This document shows, one piece after another, positions 50,092 to 58,323 of a DNA stretch of 64,000 nt (position 1 is the first letter of the stretch; each line of letters opens with the position of its first letter). The DNA comes from Rhizobium bangladeshense (GTDB lineage Bacteria; Pseudomonadota; Alphaproteobacteria; Rhizobiales; Rhizobiaceae): contig NZ_LYPL01000005.1 in assembly GCF_001662075.1 (NCBI RefSeq), positions 310,001-374,000 of the forward strand, in the 5' to 3' direction. Made by a program: the position numbers and the translations under genes. The notes under the pieces were generated by a model, which saw only the letters and a program-made list of their open reading frames with translations, had not been told where the DNA came from and searched no databases.

Positions 50092-50646
50092 CTAATGCTG
50101 GAAGCGCAGAGACCAGCGGCTGCCGTTGCTGGTCATGCGAAGGATGGCGAGCGGCTCGACGTCGCTCAGCCAGAAGGAGGAGGGCGGCGCCTGAAGCACA
50201 TGCGCGACCGCCGCCCGGATGACAGCCGCATGGCTGACGGCGATGACGTGACCGCCGAGGGCCGATTGGATCTCCATCCAGCCGGCGACGCGCTTTCGCA
50301 GATCAACAAGGCTCTCGCCGCCGTGCGGTGCTGCCGCCGGCTCGGTCATCCAGGCCATGAGGCTTTCCGGTTCGTCCGCCTCGACCGCCGCGACCGGCCT
50401 GCCGGCCCAGCGGCCGTGGTCGCAATCACGAAGCGCCGGATCTGCCAGGGCTTCGAGGCGTAGCGCCTCGGCGGTCTGGCGGGCGCGCAAGGCGGGGCTC
50501 GTGACGATACGATCCGCGCGGGGCAGGGCGGCGATCTTGCCGGCTTCCACTTCCGCTTTGGCCTCAAGCGGTTCGTCGAGCGGGAAAAGGGCCCTGCGGC
50601 TCGCCGCCGTCGCGCCGTGGCAGATCCAGGTGAGGCGCGTATTCAC
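50092..50646 (-). CDS. Histidine phosphatase-superfamily protein lacking the RHG arginine
   Basis: The 184-residue protein has the phosphoglycerate-mutase-like fold: TSPALRARQTAEALR, CDHGRWAGRPVAAVE, HGGESLVDLRKRVAGWM and VSHAAVIRAAVAHVL. The catalytic N-terminal motif, normally LxRHGxT, reads WICHGAT, so the phosphate-binding Arg is Cys while the nucleophilic His is kept. The start is GTG 50646. It is divergent from the B12-riboswitch operon, so a CobC-like link to cobalamin is possible but unproven; activity may be altered. Confidence 0.78.
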   Translation of the reverse strand: MNTRLTWICHGATAASRRALFPLDEPLEAKAEVEAGKIAALPRADRIVTSPALRARQTAEALRLEALADPALRDCDHGRWAGRPVAAVEADEPESLMAWMTEPAAAPHGGESLVDLRKRVAGWMEIQSALGGHVIAVSHAAVIRAAVAHVLQAPPSSFWLSDVEPLAILRMTSNGSRWSLRFQH

Positions 50647-50730
50647 GATCGTGCTGACCTTTCGATACGACTGCAGCGCCGCGCGTCTGTTCCGGCGCCG
50701 AAGGACGCTTTGCCGGCTTGCGAAGTTTCG

Positions 50731-50760
50731 TTGACAGTCTCTTCAGCGTGCAGCTATAAC
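50731..50760 (+). promoter_or_regulatory. Sigma-70 promoter of the cbtBA operon
   Basis: TTGACA (50731-50736), 18-nt spacer, TATAAC (50755-50760), directly ahead of the cobalamin riboswitch. Confidence 0.75.
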
Positions 50761-50761
50761 C

Positions 50762-50870
50762 GGGCTGTTGCGGGTTTGGAAGCCGGTGGAAATCCGGCGC
50801 GGTCGCGCCACTGTGACCAGCGTGTCGAAAGCTCTTCGCGCTGGAAGTCAGACCCTGCCGCACAAGCACT
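50762..50870 (+). ncRNA. Cobalamin riboswitch
   Basis: The leader contains the conserved B12 elements in order: GGGTTTGGAAGCCGGTGGAAATCCGGC, the B12 box core GCGGTCGCGCCACTGTGACC near 50799-50818, and the closing GGAAGTCAGACCCTGCC near 50843-50859. It precedes the cobalt uptake genes by about 35 nt and should shut them down when adenosylcobalamin is plentiful. Boundaries are approximate. Confidence 0.93.
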
Positions 50871-50903
50871 CTTTCGACTGAACGCGTCATTCCGGAGGAA
50901 TAC

Positions 50904-51113
50904 ATGTCTGACACCACTTTCACGCCCGTCGCGGCACCGGCGCCGATCCCCGTCGGCGAAATTCTTCCCTGGGCGATCTTCGGCGGCTTGCTGATGCTCA
51001 TCGCCATCTATTTCGTCGGCACCGAGGAAGGCGCGACGGCGCTGTTCAACGGCATGTACGTGCATGAATTCGTGCATGACGGCCGTCATCTCCTCGGCTT
51101 TCCCTGCCACTAA
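50904..51113 (+). CDS. cbtB: Cobalt transporter subunit CbtB
   Basis: The 69-residue protein has one membrane helix (ILPWAIFGGLLMLIAIYFVG) and a short tail with histidines (YVHEFVHDGRHLLGFPCH), the pattern of CbtB, whose His residues are thought to bind cobalt. CGGAGGA precedes the ATG. It is the first gene after the B12 riboswitch and lies 13 nt before cbtA. Confidence 0.93.
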   Translation: MSDTTFTPVAAPAPIPVGEILPWAIFGGLLMLIAIYFVGTEEGATALFNGMYVHEFVHDGRHLLGFPCH

Positions 51114-51126
51114 GGGAGTTCCCGAC

Positions 51127-51861
51127 ATGGTTGGAAATCTTTTGCTTCGCGGCATGTTCGCGGGCGTGATTGCTGGCATTCTCGTTTTCGCTTTCGCCCA
51201 TATCTTCGGCGAACCGCTGGTCGATGCGGCGATCGCTTTCGAAGAGGCGAGCGCGCAGGCGGCCGGGCAAGCGGCCGAACCTGAAGTCGTCAGCCGCGCC
51301 ACGCAGGCCGGTCTCGGCCTCTTCACAGGCGTTATGGCCTACAGCGTTGCCGTCGGCGGGCTTTTTGCCCTCGCTTTTGCTTTCGTGCATGGCCGCTTCA
51401 GCGCTCTTTCGGCGCGTGGCAGCTCGGCCGCCATCGCCATTGCCGCCTTCGTCGCCATCGTTCTCGTCCCCGGCATCAAATATCCGGCCAACCCGCCGGC
51501 GGTCGGCAATCCCGATACGATCGGCGTCAGGACCGAGCTGTTCTTCCTGATGATCGTAGTTTCGGTCGGGGCGCTGATTGCTGCCGTGGCGCTGTCGCGC
51601 CGCCTTTCCGAGCGTTTCGGCCTTTGGAACGGCGCGATCGTCGCCGCTCTCGCCTATCTCGTCTTTATCGGCGTGGTGCTTTATCTGCTGCCGCCGATCA
51701 ACGAAGTGCCGGAGAATTTCTCGGCGATGGTGCTCTGGCGGTTCCGCACGACCTCACTCGGCATGCACGCGATTCTCTGGGCAACGCTCGGCCTTGCTTT
51801 CGGAGCGCTGGCGGAAAGACGGCTTGCCCTCAAGGGTGGGCTGCGGCCCGCCTTCCGGTGA
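51127..51861 (+). CDS. cbtA: Cobalt transporter subunit CbtA
   Basis: A 244-residue inner-membrane protein with about five or six helices (LLLRGMFAGVIAGILVFAFA, GLFTGVMAYSVAVGGLFALA, and others) matching the CbtA family, predicted B12-regulated cobalt importer. A conserved loop VPGIKYPANPPAVGNPDTI lies between helices. The start at 51127 follows GGGAG; a frame from 51064 overlaps cbtB and is not used. It overlaps the next gene by 4 nt (GTGA). Confidence 0.92.
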   Translation: MVGNLLLRGMFAGVIAGILVFAFAHIFGEPLVDAAIAFEEASAQAAGQAAEPEVVSRATQAGLGLFTGVMAYSVAVGGLFALAFAFVHGRFSALSARGSSAAIAIAAFVAIVLVPGIKYPANPPAVGNPDTIGVRTELFFLMIVVSVGALIAAVALSRRLSERFGLWNGAIVAALAYLVFIGVVLYLLPPINEVPENFSAMVLWRFRTTSLGMHAILWATLGLAFGALAERRLALKGGLRPAFR

Positions 51862-52484
51862 TCCGGCGCATCGGCAGGCTTGCGGCTCTCGCTCTGATCG
51901 CAAGCCTGTTCCCATTGCTTGCGGGAAAAACGTTAGCCCATGAGCGCAGCGCCGGCGGCAGCCATGCCGGCCTCGAGATCCCCGCCATTTCCCACGGCGA
52001 GATGGCGGTCATTGCCGATTACCGCAGCGGGATTCTCGCGCTGGCGTCGCGGGCGGTCGATACGAACGAACCGTTCCGCCGCGTCCTGAACTACGCCGAG
52101 ATCCAGTATTCCTATTGCGCCTGGGGCCGAATGCCGGGCAGCGTCACGGATGAGGAAAGCCCTTTCAACGAATGCGCTCATGCCTATCTCGCGGCGACGA
52201 AAACCGTATTGATGGCGATGCGGGAGATGCCGCGGGAGGCGATTGCGGCGGGCGAATTCATCTCAGCCATTGACATCGACATGGCGCGGCGCGGGCTTGC
52301 GCTCATCACCTGCAAGTTCAGCGGCGCGGCCTTCAACACCGCCGACATCGTCAAGCCGAATTGGAGCAGGGTGCCGCTTCATCCTGCCAGCATGGCCTCG
52401 TTGGCGGGATTGGCTGCCCTGTTCGTTCTTGCTGTCATTGCACTTGGACGCGTCTTGCGGCCGAGGGCTCAGTCGTCGGAATAG
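51858..52484 (+). CDS. Unknown periplasmic/membrane-anchored protein of the cobalt operon
   Basis: The 208-residue protein starts at GTG 51858 inside the cbtA stop (GTGA overlap), with a signal peptide ending near LAGKTLAHE, a soluble part containing Cys in YSYCAWGRM, FNECAHAYLAATK and LITCKFSG, and a C-terminal helix SLAGLAALFVLAVIALG. The coupling makes it a third product of the B12-regulated operon; it might help metal capture. I recognise no family. The 3' end overlaps that of the convergent oxidoreductase gene by 16 nt. Confidence 0.7.
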   Translation: MIRRIGRLAALALIASLFPLLAGKTLAHERSAGGSHAGLEIPAISHGEMAVIADYRSGILALASRAVDTNEPFRRVLNYAEIQYSYCAWGRMPGSVTDEESPFNECAHAYLAATKTVLMAMREMPREAIAAGEFISAIDIDMARRGLALITCKFSGAAFNTADIVKPNWSRVPLHPASMASLAGLAALFVLAVIALGRVLRPRAQSSE

Positions 52485-53131
52485 CGTTGCTCGCGCCACG
52501 GATCGCCATAAATGTGGTAGCCGTTTTTTTCCCAGAACCCGGCCTCGTCGGCGGGCATCAGCTCGATCCGGCGCAGCCATTTGGCGCTTTTCCAGAAGTA
52601 GAGATGCGGCACGACGAGGCGCATCGGGCCGCCATGATCCGGCGTCAGCGGCAGGCCCTCCCATGCGGTCGCCAGGATCGCGTCCTCGGCGGCGAAATCG
52701 GCAAACGGCAGGTTGGTGGTGTAGCCGTCATAACTCGTCAGCAGGACGTAGGCCGCTTCCGGCTTCGGCATGGCGAGATCAAGCAGATCCCGCGTCGAGA
52801 CGCCCTTCCAGTTGTTGTCGTAGCGCGACCAAGTGGTGACGCAGTGGATATCGCTGACCCTGGTGCTCTGCTCGATCGCCTGGAAGGCGGCCCAGTTGAG
52901 GGTGAGCGGCGTTTCGACCAGGCCGCGGACCTCGAGCCGCCAGCTGTCGGTGGAGACGACCGGCTGCTGGCCGAGATCGAGCACCGGCCAGTTCTTGACG
53001 AGGTGCTGGCCGGGCGGCAGGCGTTCGGCTTCCGGACGGCTGACGCGGCCGGTCAAGAATTTGCCCTCCGCCGCCCAGCGGCGCTTGGAACTGGTCAGCT
53101 TGCTGTCGGCGGGTGTCTGGTCGTCGCTCAT
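52469..53131 (-). CDS. Sulfite oxidase-fold molybdopterin oxidoreductase
   Basis: The 220-residue protein has the oxidoreductase molybdopterin-binding domain: RLEVRGLVETPLTLNW, the Mo-ligating Cys in VSDIHCVTTWSRYD, TSYDGYTTNLPFAD, DHGGPMRLVVPHLYFWKSAKW and FWEKNGYHIYGDPW. It resembles small MsrP/YedY-like proteins but has no Tat signal, so it may be cytoplasmic. ATG 53131 has GGAG 8 nt upstream. Substrate unknown; no heme partner is adjacent. Confidence 0.88.
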   Translation of the reverse strand: MSDDQTPADSKLTSSKRRWAAEGKFLTGRVSRPEAERLPPGQHLVKNWPVLDLGQQPVVSTDSWRLEVRGLVETPLTLNWAAFQAIEQSTRVSDIHCVTTWSRYDNNWKGVSTRDLLDLAMPKPEAAYVLLTSYDGYTTNLPFADFAAEDAILATAWEGLPLTPDHGGPMRLVVPHLYFWKSAKWLRRIELMPADEAGFWEKNGYHIYGDPWREQRYSDD

Positions 53132-53242
53132 GAGCGGGTCTCCTTGCGTTGCCGCAATAGGACATTCGGCCGACGGGGTGTCAAGTTTCGGCAGACCCTT
53201 GGAAATCCCCGTCCGTATCATTAGACTTGAAGCCCGTCGGGC

Positions 53243-55117
53243 ATGCCTTGCTGGGGAGTGGAGGCAGAAAGGGAGGAGCCGGATCTGTCTTCGAGATATC
53301 GTGCGATAGCGGCGCTGCTAGTGGTGCCGATCGTCATTTTCGCCTTCTTCACCTATGGAAGCGCGATTGCGACTCGCGCCTATATGGAGGAGGCCTCGGC
53401 GCAGGCGGGAACGGCGCTGCGTCTCGCGGTTTCGGCGCTCAGCGGCCATCTCAACCGCTACGAGGCGCTGCCGGCACTGATTGCCGATCATGACGACATC
53501 AAGGAACTGGTCAGCGCGCCTGACGACATGGCGCTGCGTGATGCTGCCAACCTCTACCTCAAAGAGATCAACGGGCTTTTGAAATCCTCCGACATCTATG
53601 TGGTGAAGCCGGACGGGGAGACGATCGCAGCGAGCAATTATGATGGACCGGGAAGCTTCGTCGGGCAGAATTTCAACTATCGGCCCTATTTCCAGGAGGC
53701 GATCGAAGGCCGGCAGGCGCGGTTTTATGCGCTCGGCACGACCTCGCTGAAACGCGGCTATTATTTCTCGGCGCCGATCAGGGTCGAGGCGGACATTCGC
53801 GGCGTCATCGTCTTCAAGGTCGATATCGATATGATCGAATCCTCCTGGAGCGGCGGGGAGTACAAGATTTTCGTCTCCGATCCGGAGGGCATCATCTTCA
53901 TGTCGGGCAGCCCGGAATGGCTCTACGGGGCGATCCTGCCGCTGACGGCCGACCGCATCGCTCGCACGGAAGCCTCGCGGCGTTATGCCAATGCCAGGCT
54001 GACTGCGCTGCCGGTGACGCGTCACCGCTTCGAACAGCACGAGCTGATGACGCTGGCAAGCGACCGGGGTGCGAGCGAATATCTGGTGCTGTCGCATTAC
54101 ATGCCGGCCGAGGACTGGACGGTAAACGTGCTGATGGAGACGAGCTCCATCCGGGCTCAGGCGCGCACCGCACTGGTCGCCGTCTTCCTCATTCTCTGCA
54201 TCGCCGCGCTTGCTGTCGCCGTGCTTCGCCAGCGGCGGGCGCGGCTTGCCGAGCGCATGCAGATGCAGGCCGAGGCGCGCGGCGAGCTGGAGCGGCGGGT
54301 AGAGGAGCGCACCGCTGATCTTGCCCGGGTCAACAGCCGCATCGAGGAGGAGATTTCGGAGCGGCGGCTGACCGAACAGCAGCTACGTCAGACCCAGGCC
54401 GATCTGATCCAGGCCGGCAAGCTTGCCGGGCTCGGACAAATGTCGGCGGCTCTTTCGCATGAGTTCAATCAGCCGCTGGCCGCCGCCAAGACCTATACGG
54501 ACAGCGCCACGGTGCTGATCGACCGCGGCCGAATGGAGGAGGCGCGCGACAATATAAGGCGCATCGGCGGGCTGATCGACCGGATGGCCTCGATCAGCCG
54601 GCACCTGCGCAATTTCGCCCGCAAGCCGAACGAGAAGCTCGGCCCGGTCCCTCTTGACGAAGCGATGCGTGATACGCTGGAAATCGTCGCATGGCGGCTG
54701 AAAGCGGCGGACGCCGAGCTTCGACTCGACCTCGGGACACGGCCGCCTGTCGTGCGTGCCGGTTCGGTGCGTCTGCAGCAGGTGCTGGTGAATGTGATCT
54801 CCAATGCCGCCGACGCGGTGGAAGGGCTGAATGACAGGCGCATCGAGGTTTCGGCTTTCGAGGAGGCCGGCAAGGTGGTGCTGACGGTGCGCGACCACGG
54901 GCCGGGCGTGCCGGCGGCGATCGCCGAACGCATCTTCGATCCGTTCTTCACGACGAAGGGCGTCGGCAAGGGGCTCGGGCTGGGACTTTCGATCTCCTAC
55001 AACATCGTCAAGGATTTCGGTGGCAGCCTGGCCGCCGCCAATCATCCCGAAGGGGGCGCGGTGTTCCGCATCGAGCTGCAGTCGGCGGCAGGATTGATGC
55101 CGGAGGCGGCGGAATGA
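53243..55117 (+). CDS. dctB: DctB-type sensor histidine kinase
   Basis: A 624-residue kinase: TM1 about 19-40, a periplasmic double-PAS (dCache) sensor with SDIYVVKPDGETIAASNYDGP and FVGQNFNYRPYFQEA as in C4-dicarboxylate sensors, TM2 about 305-325, a coiled coil, H-box ALSHEFNQPLAAAKTY, N-box NVISNAADAVEG and the G boxes DHGPGVP and GKGLGLGLSIS. The start is uncertain: ATG 53243 has no ribosome site, and a strong GGGAGGAG lies further in, so the true N-terminus may be up to 14 residues shorter. It overlaps the regulator by 4 nt. Given the tct genes nearby, it may sense tricarboxylates; the symbol is by family. Confidence 0.82.
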   Translation: MPCWGVEAEREEPDLSSRYRAIAALLVVPIVIFAFFTYGSAIATRAYMEEASAQAGTALRLAVSALSGHLNRYEALPALIADHDDIKELVSAPDDMALRDAANLYLKEINGLLKSSDIYVVKPDGETIAASNYDGPGSFVGQNFNYRPYFQEAIEGRQARFYALGTTSLKRGYYFSAPIRVEADIRGVIVFKVDIDMIESSWSGGEYKIFVSDPEGIIFMSGSPEWLYGAILPLTADRIARTEASRRYANARLTALPVTRHRFEQHELMTLASDRGASEYLVLSHYMPAEDWTVNVLMETSSIRAQARTALVAVFLILCIAALAVAVLRQRRARLAERMQMQAEARGELERRVEERTADLARVNSRIEEEISERRLTEQQLRQTQADLIQAGKLAGLGQMSAALSHEFNQPLAAAKTYTDSATVLIDRGRMEEARDNIRRIGGLIDRMASISRHLRNFARKPNEKLGPVPLDEAMRDTLEIVAWRLKAADAELRLDLGTRPPVVRAGSVRLQQVLVNVISNAADAVEGLNDRRIEVSAFEEAGKVVLTVRDHGPGVPAAIAERIFDPFFTTKGVGKGLGLGLSISYNIVKDFGGSLAAANHPEGGAVFRIELQSAAGLMPEAAE

Positions 55118-56448
55118 ATGAAGCGAAGATTCTGCTTGTTGACGACGAGGAGGAGCTGCGCCGCTCGACGGCGCAGGCGCTGGAGCTCTCCGGCTTCAGC
55201 GTCGAGACCTTTTCGAACGGCGATCATGTATTGGAACTGATCGGCTACAGCTTTCCCGGCGTCGTCGTCAGCGATATCCGCATGCCCGGTATCGACGGTA
55301 TGACGCTGATGCAGAAGATCCGCGAGGTCGATCCGGAGGTGCCGGTCATTCTCGTCACCGGCCATGGCGATGTGCAGCTCGCTGTGAAGGCGATGCGGGA
55401 GGGCGCCTATGATTTCATCGAGAAGCCGTTCACGGCGGAGATGCTTGCCGGCGTCATTCGCCGGGCGATGGAGCGACGCGGCCTCGTACTCGAAAACCGG
55501 CTGCTGAAGGCGGTCGCCGGCAAACGCGACGATATCGAGGCGCGGTTGCCGGGACGCACGCAGGTGATGGTGGATCTGCGCTACCGCATCCGTGCGATTG
55601 GGGCGAGCGATGCCGATACGCTCATTGTCGGCGAAACCGGGGCCGGCAAGGAAGTGGTGGCCCGCGCGCTTCACGACATCAGTGCCCGGGCAAGTCGGCC
55701 GTTCATTGCGATCAATTGCGCCGCGCTGCCGGCAAACCTTATCGAGAGCGAGCTTTTCGGTCACGAGCCCGGCGCCTTTCCGGGAGCGGTCAGGCCACGT
55801 TACGGAAAATTCGAGCACGGGCGCGGCGGCACCATCCTGCTCGACGAGATCGGCTCCATGCCCTTCGACCTGCAGGCGAAGTTCCTGCGGGTGCTGCAGG
55901 AACGGGTGATTTCCAGGCTCGGATCGAACGAGATCGTGCCGCTCGACGTCCGCTTCATCGCGACGAGCAAGGTCGATCTCGAGGCGGAGGTGGCAGCCGG
56001 CCGCTTTCGCGCCGATCTGCTCTATCGACTGAACGTCGCGACGCTGCACGTGCCGTCGCTGTCGCAGCGGCGGGCGGACGTTCCGCTGCTTTTCCTGCAG
56101 CTGGTGCGGGAGGCCGCCGCCCGCTACGGCCGCGACGAGCTCACCGTGCCGCCGGAGGTGATCTCCGACATTGCCCAGCGCGACTGGCCCGGCAATGTCC
56201 GCGAATTGAGGAACGCCGCCGACCGTCTGGTCCTCGGTCTCGACAATGGCGGGAGGCAGGCCGAGGAGGCGACCGGTCTTGCAGAACGCGTCGCCGAATT
56301 CGAGCGGGGCGTCATCGCCAGCGCACTGGTCGCGCATGGCGGCAGCCTCCGGCCCGTCTATGAATCGCTCGGCATTTCCCGCAAGACCCTCTACGAAAAG
56401 ATGCAAAAATACGGCCTCGACAAGCGGATGCTGTTTACCGACGGCTGA
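55114..56448 (+). CDS. dctD: DctD-type response regulator with GAFPGA variant
   Basis: The 444-residue NtrC-family protein has a receiver domain (D54 in VVSDIRMPG, K in EKPFT), an AAA+ domain with Walker A GETGAGKE (173-180), Walker B LLDEIGSM and arginine-finger region FRADLLYRLN, and a Fis-type helix-turn-helix (LRPVYESLGISRKTLYEKM). The sigma-54 contact loop, normally GAFTGA, reads GAFPGA (residues 220-225, Pro223 coded by CCG 55780-55782). The Thr is usually important for sigma-54 activation, so this protein may work differently or be a weak activator. It is translated with dctB and precedes tctC. Confidence 0.85.
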   Translation: MNEAKILLVDDEEELRRSTAQALELSGFSVETFSNGDHVLELIGYSFPGVVVSDIRMPGIDGMTLMQKIREVDPEVPVILVTGHGDVQLAVKAMREGAYDFIEKPFTAEMLAGVIRRAMERRGLVLENRLLKAVAGKRDDIEARLPGRTQVMVDLRYRIRAIGASDADTLIVGETGAGKEVVARALHDISARASRPFIAINCAALPANLIESELFGHEPGAFPGAVRPRYGKFEHGRGGTILLDEIGSMPFDLQAKFLRVLQERVISRLGSNEIVPLDVRFIATSKVDLEAEVAAGRFRADLLYRLNVATLHVPSLSQRRADVPLLFLQLVREAAARYGRDELTVPPEVISDIAQRDWPGNVRELRNAADRLVLGLDNGGRQAEEATGLAERVAEFERGVIASALVAHGGSLRPVYESLGISRKTLYEKMQKYGLDKRMLFTDG

Positions 56449-56451
56449 TCC

Positions 56452-56520
56452 TGCAGCATGCGATGGGTGGATTTCCACCCATCGCAACAGCCGTTTGTTT
56501 CCGAATCGACCCATGCTGCA
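56452..56520. promoter_or_regulatory. Nested palindromes between dctD and tctC, candidate operator
   Basis: A perfect 11-bp palindrome GCGATGGGTGG/CCACCCATCGC (56460-56470/56475-56485) with a 4-nt centre lies inside an outer inverted pair TGCAGCATG (56452-56460)/CATGCTGCA (56512-56520). No T-run follows, so a terminator is unlikely. It may be an upstream activator site for the DctD-type protein; no clear -24/-12 element was found between it and tctC. Confidence 0.4.
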
Positions 56521-56652
56521 CCGCACAGTCTCAGAATCATCTTGTTGAGGCGGTGGCGGTGATTGCGGCTCGATTTTTCCGGGCGGCAAATAGGACATCG
56601 CCGGCGCGGAGGATGTGCCGGCGGCTTTGCTTGTTTCATCAGGGAGGAAACG

Positions 56653-57636
56653 ATGAAAATCCTGAAGGCCATGCTCGGCCTGACCGCGGCTGCCGCTGTC
56701 TCTCTTCTCGCCGGCGCCGCTTCGGCGCAGACCTATCCCGAGCGCACCATCACCATGGTCGTCCCCTTCGCGGCCGGTGGCCCGACCGATACCGTCGCAC
56801 GCCTCGTCGCCGAATCCATGTCGAAGGATCTCGGCCAGCAGATCGTCGTGGAGAACGTCGGCGGCGCCGGCGGCACGCTCGGCGCCGGCCGGGTGGCGAA
56901 CGCAGATCCCGATGGATACACCATCCTCCTGCACCATATCGGCATGGCGACCAGCGCCACGCTCTACCGCAAGCTCGCCTATGACACGCTCGGCGCCTTC
57001 GAGTATGTCGGCCTCGTCACCGAGGTGCCGATGACGATCGTCGCCCGCAAGGACTTCGAGCCGGCCGACCTCAAGGGCTTGATCGACTACGTCAAGGCCA
57101 ACAAGGACAAGGTGACGGTCGCCAATGCCGGCATCGGCGCCGCTTCGCATCTCTGCGGCATGATGTTCATGAGCGCCATCCAGACCCAGCTGACGACTGT
57201 TCCCTATAAGGGCACCGGTCCTGCGATGACCGATCTTCTCGGCGGCCAGGTGGATATCATGTGCGACCAGACGACCAACACGACGAAGCAAATAACGGGC
57301 GGCACAATCAAAGCCTATGCCGTGACCTCGCCGAAGCGCCTCGACGTGATGAAGGACATTCCGACGGCGGTCGAAGCCGGCCTGTCGGGCTTCGAAGTCG
57401 GTATCTGGCACGGCATTTACACCCCGAAGGGCACACCGGCCGAGATCAACGAACGGCTGTCGAAGTCGCTGCAGGTCGCGCTGAAGGATCCGAATGTCGG
57501 CGCCCGCTTCGCCGAACTGGGCACGACGCCGTCCTCCGATGCCGATGCGACGCCGGCAGCGTTGAAGGCCAAGCTCGAAGGCGAGATCGCCCGCTGGAAG
57601 CCGGTGATCGAAGCTGCTGGCGAATATGCCGACTGA
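56653..57636 (+). CDS. tctC: Tripartite tricarboxylate transporter substrate-binding protein (TctC/Bug family)
   Basis: The 327-residue periplasmic protein has a signal peptide (MKILKAMLGLTAAAAVSLLA...ASA) and the Bug fold: YPERTITMVVPFAAGGPTDTVARL, VVENVGGAGGTLGAGRVA, DGYTILLHHIGMAT, VPYKGTGPAMTDLLGGQVDIMCD. It binds a carboxylate and delivers it to TctAB. ATG 56653 has AGGGAGG upstream. tctB and tctA follow after a 216-nt gap with a repeat. The exact ligand (citrate or another di/tricarboxylate) is unknown. Confidence 0.9.
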   Translation: MKILKAMLGLTAAAAVSLLAGAASAQTYPERTITMVVPFAAGGPTDTVARLVAESMSKDLGQQIVVENVGGAGGTLGAGRVANADPDGYTILLHHIGMATSATLYRKLAYDTLGAFEYVGLVTEVPMTIVARKDFEPADLKGLIDYVKANKDKVTVANAGIGAASHLCGMMFMSAIQTQLTTVPYKGTGPAMTDLLGGQVDIMCDQTTNTTKQITGGTIKAYAVTSPKRLDVMKDIPTAVEAGLSGFEVGIWHGIYTPKGTPAEINERLSKSLQVALKDPNVGARFAELGTTPSSDADATPAALKAKLEGEIARWKPVIEAAGEYAD

Positions 57637-57667
57637 GGATTATCCTCGTCCGGACATGCGCGCGAGC

Positions 57668-57803
57668 CCCTCATCCTAACCCTCTCCCCGCTTGCGGGGA
57701 GAGGGGGCATGCCATGCGAAACGTGGCGGGAACGGAGAGGTTGCGGTGTGTTCCCTTCTCCCCGTTTACGGGGAGAAGCTGCCGGCAGGCGGAGGAGGGT
57801 CTA
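57668..57803. repeat. Palindromic repeat with two stable hairpins between tctC and tctB
   Basis: Two near-perfect hairpins with 2-nt loops: CCCTCTCCCCGC/GCGGGGAGAGGG (57680-57691/57694-57705) and CTTCTCCCCGT/ACGGGGAGAAG (57755-57765/57768-57778). The CTTCTCCCC wording is typical of common Rhizobiales intergenic repeats. It may stabilise tctC mRNA relative to tctBA. Confidence 0.8.
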
Positions 57804-57852
57804 ACTCCTTTGTGGCGCATCACGTGAACCATCTCCAACACCAGGAGACACC

Positions 57853-58314
57853 ATGAAATCCATCAGTTTCGACACCACCAATGCGATCTGCGGCGCGCTT
57901 TTCGTCGCCACCGGCGCCTTCTTCGCCTTCCAGTCGCTTTCGCTCGACATCGGCACGGCATTGCGCATGGGGCCGGGTTATTTTCCGCTGGTGCTGGCCA
58001 CCGTGCTCGTGCTGCTCGGCGCGATCATCTTCATTCAGGCGCTGCGTGTCGAAGGTGAGCCGGTCGACGTCTTCGCCTGGCGCGGCATGCTGTTCATCCT
58101 GCCCGCTCCCGTCTTCTTCGGGCTGACCGTGCGCGGGCTCGGATTTGCGCCGGCGCTGTTCTTCACCGCCTTCATCGCCTGCTTCGCGTCGCGCAAGATG
58201 AACGTGGTGTCTGCGATCATTCTGTCGCTGCTGCTGACGATCTTTTCGGTCGCCGTCTTCAGCTATGGGCTCGGGCTGCCGTTCGAGCGTTTCGGCCCCT
58301 GGGTCCGGTTCTAG
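57853..58314 (+). CDS. tctB: Tripartite tricarboxylate transporter small subunit TctB
   Basis: The 153-residue membrane protein has about four helices (AICGALFVATGAFFAFQSL; GYFPLVLATVLVLLGAIIF; two more to the C-terminus) and the TctB mark ALRMGPGYFP. AGGAGACACC precedes the ATG. tctA starts 9 nt after its stop. Confidence 0.88.
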   Translation: MKSISFDTTNAICGALFVATGAFFAFQSLSLDIGTALRMGPGYFPLVLATVLVLLGAIIFIQALRVEGEPVDVFAWRGMLFILPAPVFFGLTVRGLGFAPALFFTAFIACFASRKMNVVSAIILSLLLTIFSVAVFSYGLGLPFERFGPWVRF

Positions 58315-58323
58315 GAGGCGACG

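Noticed and set aside
56449-56652. Sigma-54 (-24/-12) promoter before tctC
   Set aside because: I looked for GG-N10-GC pairs; nearest candidates have spacing 8, 11 or 14, so none fits.
55042-57411. 789-codon open frame on the minus strand across dctD and tctC
   Set aside because: It lies antisense to two well-supported genes, has a His/Arg/Asp-rich low-complexity composition and no family match; high GC third positions keep the antisense frame open.
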